A stretch of DNA of 5,250 bases from assembly GCA_934572365.1 (NCBI GenBank), contig CAKTKX010000105.1, forward strand, positions 1 to 5,250, given 5' to 3'. Below, one piece after another: positions 1 to 5,250 of this stretch; the first letter of the stretch is position 1; each line of letters opens with the position of its first letter. Source of the stretch: an uncultured Oscillospiraceae bacterium (GTDB lineage: Bacteria > Bacillota > Clostridia > Oscillospirales > Oscillospiraceae). The position numbers were made by a program, and so were the translations under genes. Under the pieces are notes generated by a model that saw nothing but the letters and a program-made list of their open reading frames with translations, had not been told where the DNA came from and searched no databases.

Positions 1-423
1 ATGGTGACGCTGCTTCTGGGCTTCGGAATGGTGGAGCTGATGAAGAAATGCCCCAAATACTGGATGAAGCTGCTGGTCATCGTGCCGTTTTTCTTCGCGG
101 CGGAGTGGCTGAAAACGGATTACGGCGGATACGGCGTGGCCATAGTCGCGCTGTTCTGGCTGACCCGGGAGCTTCCCAATCGCCGGATGATACAGCTTGT
201 GGGGCTGGCGGCGCTGTGCCTGATGATGAACAGCGTGGCGATCTCCTTCGGCGCAATTCAGATTCCCATCGAGATGTTTGCCCTGTTTGCCATGATCCCC
301 ATTTGCCTGTACTCCGGGCGGAAGGCTACGGCGAGCCGGGGAGTGCAGCTGGGCTTCTACCTGTTCTACCCTGTACATCTGGCAGTGCTTGCGGTGATCA
401 TGAAGCTCTGCTTCGGAGACTGA
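1..423 (+). CDS. TraX-family integral membrane protein, C-terminal part (5' end outside window)
   Basis: The 140 visible residues are strongly hydrophobic, with segments at about residues 1-12, 21-36, 43-54, 62-80, 88-103 and 117-136 that look membrane-spanning. Two features recall the TraX family: a DYGGYGV stretch at residues 40-46 just before a membrane helix, and the C-terminal FYLFYPVHLAVL at about 119-130, where a Tyr-Pro-x-His-Leu motif sits in the last helix. TraX of F-like plasmids N-acetylates pilin, but chromosomal Firmicutes homologues are common and their substrate is unknown, so no conjugation role should be inferred; there are no transfer genes here. Family members are usually well over 200 residues, so the ATG at position 1 is probably an internal methionine and roughly 100 residues lie upstream. 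The TGA stop is followed after 6 bases by the hydrolase gene, suggesting co-transcription. Family call fairly sure; function unknown. Confidence 0.8.
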   Translation: MVTLLLGFGMVELMKKCPKYWMKLLVIVPFFFAAEWLKTDYGGYGVAIVALFWLTRELPNRRMIQLVGLAALCLMMNSVAISFGAIQIPIEMFALFAMIPICLYSGRKATASRGVQLGFYLFYPVHLAVLAVIMKLCFGD

Positions 424-429
424 CGGCCT

Positions 430-1299
430 ATGAAAATCGCGCTGCTGCAAATTCTGCCTACCGGCTCTTTGGATGGAAACCGGAAAAAGGGCGTGGAGGC
501 GTGCCGGAGGGCGAAGGCGCTGGGGGCAGATATCGCGCTGTTTCCCGAGATGTGGAGTACCGGCTACGGCATCCCGGAGGACACGGAAGCCCTGGAACGC
601 GCGGCGATTCCGGCGGATGGGGAGTTCGTGACCGGATTCGGAAAGCTGGCGGCGGAACTGGGCATGGCGATTGCCGTTACGTTTCTGGAAAAGACGGAGT
701 CGCGGCCGAGAAACGCAGTGATTCTGTTTGACCGCCACGGGCGGCGGCTGTACACCTACGCCAAGGTGCATACCTGTGATTTTGGGGACGAGTGCCGTCT
801 CGACGCGGGGGAGGACTTTTTCGTTGCTTCCCTGGATACCGAAGGGGGAGCAGTGCAGGTCGGCTCCATGATCTGCTACGACCGGGAATTTCCGGAAAGC
901 GCACGAATTCTGATGCTGAAGGGCGCGGAGCTGATCCTCACGCCCAACGCCTGCCCCATGGAGATCAACCGCCTGTCCCAGCTTCGGGGCAGGGCATATG
1001 AAAACATGACTGCCATTGCCACCTGCAATTATCCCTCGCCCCACCCGGACTGCAACGGGCATTCCACTGTGTTTGACGGCGTGGCTTATCTGCCGGGGCT
1101 TTCCGGTTCCCGGGACACCTGCATTCTGGAAGCGGGAGAGGCCGAAGGCATTTATCTGGCGGAGCTGGACTTGGATGTGCTGCGGGAATATCGGAAGCAG
1201 GAGGTTCACGGCAACGCCTACCGCCGCCCGGAAAAGTACGGGATCCTCACGGATACGGCGGTTCAGGAGCCGTTCATTCGCAGGGACAGACGAAAATAA
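430..1299 (+). CDS. Carbon-nitrogen hydrolase (nitrilase superfamily amidase)
   Basis: This complete 289-residue cytoplasmic enzyme has the usual single-domain length of the superfamily, which hydrolyses non-peptide C-N bonds through a cysteine thioester. The triad is visible: Glu40 in LFPEMWSTGYG, Lys112 in YAKVHTC, and nucleophile Cys149 in MICYDREFPE. Glu121 in FGDEC may be the conserved second glutamate. The post-cysteine RGRAYEN stretch (about 186-192) and the C-terminal GNAYRRPEKYG are also typical. The closest named groups are the Nit/omega-amidase and N-carbamoylputrescine amidase-like branches, but I cannot assign a substrate; there is no polyamine or pyrimidine gene nearby to help. 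The ATG at 430 lies 6 bases after the preceding stop, with a modest GGAG at 415-418 about 11 bases upstream, so translation may partly depend on coupling to the TraX-like gene. It is followed directly by a terminator, so it ends its operon. Confidence 0.93.
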   Translation: MKIALLQILPTGSLDGNRKKGVEACRRAKALGADIALFPEMWSTGYGIPEDTEALERAAIPADGEFVTGFGKLAAELGMAIAVTFLEKTESRPRNAVILFDRHGRRLYTYAKVHTCDFGDECRLDAGEDFFVASLDTEGGAVQVGSMICYDREFPESARILMLKGAELILTPNACPMEINRLSQLRGRAYENMTAIATCNYPSPHPDCNGHSTVFDGVAYLPGLSGSRDTCILEAGEAEGIYLAELDLDVLREYRKQEVHGNAYRRPEKYGILTDTAVQEPFIRRDRRK

Positions 1300-1302
1300 C
1301 AT

Positions 1303-1335
1303 ACAGCGGGCAGCCCTTCGGGCGCCCGCTGTTTT
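1303..1335 (+). terminator. Rho-independent terminator after the hydrolase gene
   Basis: Starting 4 bases after the TAA stop, bases 1303-1311 pair with 1324-1332. A single bulged A at 1312 separates this from an upper stem of 1313-1316 with 1320-1323, closed by a tiny TTC loop (a CTTCGG-type tetraloop is an alternative fold). The stem is almost all G:C and runs into a short T tract at 1332-1335. This is a classic intrinsic terminator that ends the TraX/hydrolase unit and insulates the downstream exporter. Confidence 0.9.
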
Positions 1336-1389
1336 GCGAATTAAACCAGATTTGGCCTTTATAAAAGCTCCTATAAACGCACGGGGGAG

Positions 1390-1406
1390 GAAAATGTGAC
1401 ATTTTC
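1390..1406. promoter_or_regulatory. Perfect 17-base palindrome, candidate operator of the MATE gene
   Basis: GAAAATGT and ACATTTTC are exact reverse complements around a single central G at 1398, giving 8-base arms without mismatch. The palindrome ends 3 bases before the -35 hexamer of the MATE promoter, so its centre lies about 47 bases upstream of the predicted transcription start. That position suits a dimeric regulator, either an activator or a repressor that overlaps RNA polymerase. It does not match an operator consensus that I recognise, such as Fur, PerR, LexA or CRP. It lacks a following T tract, so it is not a terminator. Binding is inference; the symmetry is seen directly. Confidence 0.55.
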
Positions 1407-1409
1407 TCA

Positions 1410-1438
1410 TTGAAATTCGTCTTTTTCCATGGTATACT
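1410..1438 (+). promoter_or_regulatory. Sigma-A-type promoter of the MATE exporter gene
   Basis: A TTGAAA -35 hexamer at 1410-1415 and a TATACT -10 hexamer at 1433-1438 are separated by exactly 17 bases; each differs from consensus at one position. Transcription would begin near 1445, giving a leader of only about 20 bases before the TTG start at 1466. The leader contains little beyond the ribosome binding site, so control is more likely at the promoter than by a riboswitch. Confidence 0.8.
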
Positions 1439-1450
1439 TGCGGCAGAAAT

Positions 1451-1460
1451 AAAGAGGTGA
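1451..1460 (+). promoter_or_regulatory. Strong ribosome binding site that fixes the MATE start at TTG 1466
   Basis: AAAGAGGTGA matches the full anti-Shine-Dalgarno complement AAGGAGGTGA at nine of ten positions. It ends 5 bases before the TTG at 1466, an ideal distance. The in-frame GTG at 1457 lies inside this site and would have no ribosome binding site of its own, so it is not the start. Confidence 0.85.
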
Positions 1461-1465
1461 GGATA

Positions 1466-2812
1466 TTGACAGAGCAAAGGCTCTTTTCAAACCAGAAGTT
1501 GATACGCTTGATCATTCCCTTGGTCGTCGAGCAGGCGCTGACCATTTTGGTGGGCATGTGCGACGGCGTGATGGTTTCCTCCGTGGGCGAGGCGGCGATT
1601 TCCGGCGTTTCTCTGGTGGATATGATCAACAACGTGATTCTGGTGCTGTTCGCTGCGCTGGCCACCGGCGGCGCAGTGGTCACCAGTCAGTTCCTGGGGG
1701 CGCGGCAGGGGGAAAAGGCACGGCAGAGCGCCGGTCAGCTGGTGCTGATGTCGGCGATTCTGGGCGTTGCTGCGGCGGCGCTGTGCCTTGTGTTTGCGAA
1801 AAATCTGATGCACCTGTTCTTCGGCTCCATCGACGACGACGTGATGGCGGCGGGACTGATCTATCTGCGCATTACCGCGCTGTCCTTCCCGTTCATCGCG
1901 CTGTATAACGCGGGCGCGGCGATTTTCCGCAGCGTGGGCAACAGCAAGGTGTCCATGCAGGTCAGTCTCTTGATGAACGGTATCAATGTGGTGGGCAATG
2001 CCATCTGCATTTTTGTGCTGAAAATGGGCGTGGCCGGTGTTGCCGTTCCCACGGTGGTTTCCCGGTGCGTGGCGGCGGTGGTCATTCTGCTTCTCGCGGC
2101 CAACCCCAAGCAGGAGCTGTGCCTGAAATGGGGCGCGATCTGTCGGGCGGACGGCAAAATGATGGGCAGCATCTTAAGAATCGGCGTTCCCAATGCCTGC
2201 GAAAACAGCTTTTTCCAGCTGGGACGGCTGATCGTGGTGAGCATGATCGCCCTGTTCGGCACGGTGCAGACCTCTGCCAACGCGGTGGCAAACACCTTGG
2301 ACAGCGTGGGCATTATCATCGGTCAGGCCATGGGACTTGCCATGGTGACGGTGGTCGGCCAGTGCGTGGGTGCGGGCGATTCGGAGCAGGTCAGGCACTA
2401 TGTCAAGAAGCTGATGCTCTGGTCGTATCTGTCCATGGCCGTGTGCAATCTCCTGATTATTGTCTTTTCCGAGAACCTGATTTCCCTGTATAGCTCCCTG
2501 TCACCCCAGACGGTAGAGCTGACGAGAACTCTGGTCATCATTCACGCGGGCTGTGCCATTCTTCTGTGGCCGGCATCCTTCGTCCTGCCAAACGCTTTGC
2601 GGGCGGCCAACGATGTACGGTTTACCATGTTTGTCGGCATCGGATCTATGATCGCCTTCCGGATCCTCGGCTCCTGGATTTTGTGCGTTAAGATGGAGTG
2701 GGGCGCGATTGGCGTCTGGGTTGCCATGATCATTGACTGGGTGTGCAGAGTTTCCTTCTTCATTCCCCGGATGGTTTCTGGGAAATGGGAGAGTAAATAT
2801 ATCCCCTCATAA
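1466..2812 (+). CDS. MATE-family multidrug/metabolite exporter
   Basis: With the TTG start at 1466 the protein has 448 residues, the normal length for a multidrug and toxin extrusion (MATE) transporter, an ion-coupled exporter of cationic or amphipathic compounds in the cytoplasmic membrane. It shows the internal twofold repeat of the family. The first half opens with a charged tail and a helix containing Pro18 and Glu22, then the MCDGVMVSSVGEAAISGVSLV region (about 31-51). The second half begins near residue 230, where RIGVPNACENSFFQLGRL (about 238-255) repeats the pattern. About twelve hydrophobic segments can be counted, with polar loops such as GARQGEKARQ near 78-87 and its counterpart GAGDSEQVRHY near 302-312. 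The substrate and the coupling ion (Na+ or H+) cannot be read from the sequence. It is monocistronic, with its own promoter, a palindrome upstream and a hairpin after the stop. The start choice rests on the ribosome binding site. Confidence 0.93.
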   Translation: MTEQRLFSNQKLIRLIIPLVVEQALTILVGMCDGVMVSSVGEAAISGVSLVDMINNVILVLFAALATGGAVVTSQFLGARQGEKARQSAGQLVLMSAILGVAAAALCLVFAKNLMHLFFGSIDDDVMAAGLIYLRITALSFPFIALYNAGAAIFRSVGNSKVSMQVSLLMNGINVVGNAICIFVLKMGVAGVAVPTVVSRCVAAVVILLLAANPKQELCLKWGAICRADGKMMGSILRIGVPNACENSFFQLGRLIVVSMIALFGTVQTSANAVANTLDSVGIIIGQAMGLAMVTVVGQCVGAGDSEQVRHYVKKLMLWSYLSMAVCNLLIIVFSENLISLYSSLSPQTVELTRTLVIIHAGCAILLWPASFVLPNALRAANDVRFTMFVGIGSMIAFRILGSWILCVKMEWGAIGVWVAMIIDWVCRVSFFIPRMVSGKWESKYIPS

Positions 2813-2819
2813 TGCGCTG

Positions 2820-2848
2820 CGCCGCCGGTGGATAACCCATCGGCGGCG
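2820..2848. terminator. GC-rich hairpin between convergent genes, probable bidirectional terminator
   Basis: Bases 2820-2831 pair with 2837-2848 to make a 12-base-pair stem, all Watson-Crick except one G:T, around a 5-base ATAAC loop. It lies wholly within the 45-base gap between the MATE stop and the rluA stop, so it could end transcripts from both sides. Neither flank has a clear T run, so termination efficiency is uncertain. A second hairpin (2861-2867 with 2872-2878, loop CCGC) overlaps the last codons of rluA and could add to the effect on MATE transcripts. Confidence 0.6.
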
Positions 2849-2856
2849 TTGCTGCG

Positions 2857-3450
2857 TCACGGATTTTCCGCAAAATCCGGCATAACTTCAAACCGGCGCT
2901 GTTCTCCGTGCCAGGGGAAGCGGATGCAGCAGGAAAACAGCATAGGCTCCGTGCGTTCGTCCCGGGAGCCGTACTTGTGGTCGCCAACCAGGGGATAGCC
3001 ACGGGAGGCAAACTGCACCCGTATCTGGTGACTCCGCCCGGTGTGCAGGCGAACACGGACGAGACTGCATTCCCCGGCGGAAAGGCGGGTGAATTCCAGC
3101 CGTGCCTTTTTGACGCCCGCCCGCTCCCGCTTTACCACATATACCTTGTTTTTCCGGCTGTCCTTCCACAGAAGGTCTTCCCAATCCCCGGATTCCGGGG
3201 GAAGCCCGTGAACCATGGCCACGTATTCCTTCACCATAGCGCCGTCCTGCACGGCCCTGGACAGGGTGGCGGCGGCTTGCTTTGTGCGGGCGTAGACCAT
3301 GATCCCGCCCACATTTTTGTCCAGCCGGTGAACAGGGAAAATCTCCCCGCCCAGCGCCTTTTTCAGCTCTGCGGGAACCTGGGCTTCGGAATCCAATCCA
3401 ATGGGCTTGACGCAGACGGCCAGGTCTTTATTGTAAAACAAAATCTCCAT
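2857..3450 (-). CDS. RluA-family RNA pseudouridine synthase (short form without S4 domain)
   Basis: This 197-residue protein should isomerise specific uridines in rRNA or tRNA to pseudouridine. The family's core motifs appear in order: an N-terminal strand ending in AVCVKPIGLDSEA (about 11-23), the catalytic motif HRLD with Asp44, KEYVAMVHG at 74-82, and LHTGRSHQIRVQFASRGYPLVGDHKYG at about 135-161. It lacks the N-terminal S4 RNA-binding domain of RluC/RluD and matches the length of compact RluA/TruC-like members, so the target site cannot be assigned. The usual HRLDxxTSG is HRLDKNVGG here, a mild deviation after the catalytic aspartate. The ATG at 3450 is preceded on the minus strand by AAGGAGG (3458-3464) at a 7-base spacing, which supports the start. 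It is transcribed alone, convergent with the MATE gene and divergent from the ABC gene. Family call secure; target unknown. Confidence 0.93.
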   Translation of the reverse strand: MEILFYNKDLAVCVKPIGLDSEAQVPAELKKALGGEIFPVHRLDKNVGGIMVYARTKQAAATLSRAVQDGAMVKEYVAMVHGLPPESGDWEDLLWKDSRKNKVYVVKRERAGVKKARLEFTRLSAGECSLVRVRLHTGRSHQIRVQFASRGYPLVGDHKYGSRDERTEPMLFSCCIRFPWHGEQRRFEVMPDFAENP

Positions 3451-3486
3451 TTGGGAGCCTCCTTCGGTTCAGCTGACGGTGACGCT

Positions 3487-3495
3487 ACTATAGCA
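3487..3495 (-). promoter_or_regulatory. Candidate extended -10 promoter of the rluA-family gene
   Basis: Read on the minus strand, TATAGT at 3492-3487 is preceded directly by TGC, giving the TGn extended -10 element. No good -35 hexamer is found 16-18 bases further upstream, as expected when an extended -10 compensates. Transcription would start near 3480, leaving about 30 bases of leader with the AAGGAGG site. Supported by motif and position only. Confidence 0.55.
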
Positions 3496-3524
3496 CAGTT
3501 TTCCGGATTCCGAAAGGGAGACGC

Positions 3525-3552
3525 TTGAATTTCCTGTAAAATCATGTATAAT
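3525..3552 (+). promoter_or_regulatory. Sigma-A-type promoter of the ABC transporter gene
   Basis: TTGAAT at 3525-3530 and a perfect TATAAT at 3547-3552 are separated by 16 bases. Transcription would start near 3559, about 18 bases before the ATG, so the leader is little more than the GGAGG ribosome binding site. The promoter lies back-to-back with the rluA one; their -10 elements are about 55 bases apart. Confidence 0.75.
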
Positions 3553-3576
3553 GAACGGAGAAACGGAGGTTTTGAC

Positions 3577-5250
3577 ATGACGACACAAGATTATCGGGAA
3601 AAATCAGCGTTGACGATTTTCCTGAGCTATTTCCGGAATCATAGACGGCTGTTTGCCGTTGACGTAACCTGCGCCGTGGGCATTGCGGCGATCGACCTGC
3701 TGTTCCCGATGGTGACCAGAAGCGCCCTGTATGACATGCTGCCAAATCAGATGTACCGCACGTTCTTCACGATCATGGCCATTGTGGCGGTGTGCTATAT
3801 TCTGCGCTCGTTCCTGAATTACGTCGTCGCCTACTACGGGCATACCTTCGGTATCCGGGTAGAGGCGGACATCCGCCGTGACCTGTTCCGGCATATGCAG
3901 GAGCTGAGCGTGGATTTCTACGACCGCAACCGTACCGGTAAGCTGATGTCCCGGCTGACCTCCGACCTGTTCGAGCTGACGGAGCTTGCCCACCACGGCC
4001 CGGAGGACTTGATTACCTCCATGCTGACCATTCTGGGGGCGCTCATCGTGATGGCGTCCATTCGCTGGCAGCTTGCCGTGATTGTAGCGCTGACCATCCC
4101 AATTTTTCTGGCGGTGGCAATGGCCATGCGCGGACGGATGGGGCGGGCATCCGCCGTGGCAAAGGAGAAGATCGGCCATATCAATCAGGAGATCGAGAGC
4201 AGCCTGTCCGGCGTCCGTACGGCCAAGGCATTTGCCAACGAAAGCGTGGAAACTGCCCGGTTTGATGCCGCAAACGCCGCTTTCAGGGTCTCCAAGCGGG
4301 ATTTTTACAAAGCGATGGGCATGTTCAGCAGCAGCGTGGAGTTCTTTTTGTGCAGCCTGAACGTCATTATCATCGGTTTTGGAGGCTTTTATGTCATGCA
4401 GGGGGAAATGGACTACCGTGACCTGCTGACGTTCTGCCTGTATATTTCCTCCTTCGTCAACCCCATGCGCAAGCTTTCCAGCTTCTCCGAGACATTCGCC
4501 AACGGCTTCGCGGGTCTGAAGCGCTTTGTGGACGTCATGCGCACCGAACCTACCGTGCAGGATAAGCCCAACGCAAGAGAGCTGAAAAACGTCCGGGGTG
4601 AAATCAGGGTTGACCATGTTTCCTTCGCCTATGACAGCGATCTGCCGGTGCTTCACGACGTGAATCTGACCGTCGCTCCCGGGGAGACGGTTGCCATCGT
4701 CGGCCCCTCCGGCGGCGGAAAATCCACGCTGTGCCAGCTGATCCCCCGGTTTTACGACGTCAGCTCCGGTTCCATTTCCATTGACGGTCAGGACATCCGG
4801 GACGTGACCCAGCGAAGCATTCACGAAAACATCGGCATTGTCCAGCAGGATGTGTTCCTGTTCGCCGATACCATTCTGGAAAACATCCGCTACGGCAAGC
4901 CCGACGCCACCATGGAGCAGGTCGTTGACGCGGCCAAAAAGGCGGAGATTTTCGACGACATTCAGGCCATGCCCGATGGCTTCAACACCTACGTGGGCGA
5001 GCGGGGAACCCTTCTCTCCGGCGGGCAGAAGCAGCGGATCGCCATCGCCCGTATCTTCCTGAAAAACCCGCCCATTCTGATTCTGGACGAGGCCACCTCC
5101 GCGCTGGACTCCGTGACGGAGGCAAAAATCCAGCACGATTTTGACAAGCTTGCGGCAGGCCGGACGACGCTGGTCATCGCCCACCGCTTAAGCACCATCC
5201 GCAACGCCGACCGCATCATCTCGATTTCCGACGGCGTCATCACGGAATGC
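3577..5250 (+). CDS. ABC exporter half-transporter (fused permease and ATPase), 3' end outside window
   Basis: An open frame of 558 codons runs without a stop to the window edge. The ATG at 3577 has GGAGG (3565-3569) 7 bases upstream. The N-terminal transmembrane domain covers about residues 10-315, with hydrophobic segments near 24-46, 63-85, 145-160, 164-185, 252-275 and 281-298, and the exporter-type loop DFYDRNRTGKLMSRLTSD at about 113-130. The nucleotide-binding domain follows from about 342: Walker A GPSGGGKST (376-384), Q-loop Gln424, signature LSGGQ (480-484), Walker B ILILDE with catalytic Glu505, D-loop SALD (508-511) and switch His536. All catalytic residues are intact, so a homodimer would be competent. 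This is the MsbA/BmrA-like fold; the substrate (drug, lipid or peptide) cannot be told, and no peptidase domain is present. Family members usually run to about 580 residues, so only a short C-terminal tail is missing. A heterodimer partner could lie downstream. Confidence 0.94.
   Translation, partial: MTTQDYREKSALTIFLSYFRNHRRLFAVDVTCAVGIAAIDLLFPMVTRSALYDMLPNQMYRTFFTIMAIVAVCYILRSFLNYVVAYYGHTFGIRVEADIRRDLFRHMQELSVDFYDRNRTGKLMSRLTSDLFELTELAHHGPEDLITSMLTILGALIVMASIRWQLAVIVALTIPIFLAVAMAMRGRMGRASAVAKEKIGHINQEIESSLSGVRTAKAFANESVETARFDAANAAFRVSKRDFYKAMGMFSSSVEFFLCSLNVIIIGFGGFYVMQGEMDYRDLLTFCLYISSFVNPMRKLSSFSETFANGFAGLKRFVDVMRTEPTVQDKPNARELKNVRGEIRVDHVSFAYDSDLPVLHDVNLTVAPGETVAIVGPSGGGKSTLCQLIPRFYDVSSGSISIDGQDIRDVTQRSIHENIGIVQQDVFLFADTILENIRYGKPDATMEQVVDAAKKAEIFDDIQAMPDGFNTYVGERGTLLSGGQKQRIAIARIFLKNPPILILDEATSALDSVTEAKIQHDFDKLAAGRTTLVIAHRLSTIRNADRIISISDGVITEC

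Noticed and set aside
1..423. Reading the TraX-like gene as evidence of a conjugative element
   Set aside because: No relaxase, coupling protein, pilus or integration gene is in the window, and TraX homologues are common on Firmicutes chromosomes outside conjugative elements.
48..731. 227-codon plus-strand frame spanning the end of the TraX-like gene and the start of the hydrolase
   Set aside because: It overlaps two recognisable genes in another frame and has an Arg/Gly/Ala-rich low-quality composition, so it is a frame shadow.
1360..1377. Two TATAAA hexamers as alternative -10 elements
   Set aside because: No acceptable -35 is found at 16-18 bases upstream of either; the TTGAAA/TATACT pair further downstream is much better placed.
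1383..1399. GGGGGAGG followed closely by ATG-TGA, resembling a start-stop minigene
   Set aside because: The spacing of 3 bases is too short for initiation, and the site lies upstream of the mapped promoter motif, so it is probably not in the MATE transcript. The ATGTGA is better explained as part of the palindrome.
2908..3528. 206-codon plus-strand frame opposite the rluA-family gene
   Set aside because: It is antisense to a well-supported gene and also runs through that gene's ribosome binding site and promoter. It has no recognisable domain.
3604..5184. 526-codon open frame on the minus strand, opposite the ABC transporter gene
   Set aside because: It lies entirely antisense to a gene with complete ABC exporter motifs. 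Its sequence is rich in His, Gly, Gln, Asp and Val, as expected from reading GC-rich codons backwards, and it shows no recognisable domain.
1466..5250. A joint two-exporter resistance island made of the MATE and ABC genes
   Set aside because: The genes have separate promoters, are separated by an oppositely oriented housekeeping-type RNA modification gene, and show no composition change or mobile-element remnants.

Overview
This window looks like ordinary chromosomal sequence from a GC-rich member of the Clostridia, most likely an Oscillospiraceae/Ruminococcaceae-type gut anaerobe. The basis is a G+C content that looks to be in the high fifties by eye, strong AGGAGG-type ribosome binding sites, sigma-A-like promoters in short intergenic gaps, and protein sequences that read as Firmicutes versions of their families. 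The taxonomic call is inference, since no marker gene is present.

Layout. Positions 1-423 (+) hold the C-terminal part of a TraX-family membrane protein that starts outside the window. Six bases later comes a complete carbon-nitrogen (nitrilase superfamily) hydrolase, 430-1299 (+), with its Glu-Lys-Cys triad. The pair reads as the end of one operon and is closed by a strong intrinsic terminator at 1303-1335. An intergenic gap of about 165 bases follows. It holds a perfect 17-base palindrome abutting a near-consensus promoter. Both precede a complete MATE-family exporter that is best started at the TTG at 1466 (1466-2812, +). A 45-base convergent gap with a long GC-rich hairpin separates it from a short RluA-family pseudouridine synthase on the minus strand (2857-3450). 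A 126-base divergent gap then carries back-to-back promoters for rluA and for an MsbA/BmrA-like ABC half-transporter (3577 to the end, +). The ABC gene is cut by the window edge after 558 codons and probably lacks only its last few dozen residues.

How the genes relate. The window contains four separate transcription units. Two of them encode membrane exporters of different energy type, one ion-coupled MATE and one ATP-driven ABC. Nothing in the sequence ties the two together functionally, and they have separate promoters and are separated by the oppositely oriented rluA gene. The TraX/hydrolase pair is the only likely co-transcribed set. I see no rRNA, tRNA, CRISPR, insertion sequence, attachment site or phage gene, and no evidence of a previously undescribed multi-gene system. 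The most interesting non-coding signal is the palindrome next to the MATE promoter, which suggests regulated expression of that exporter.
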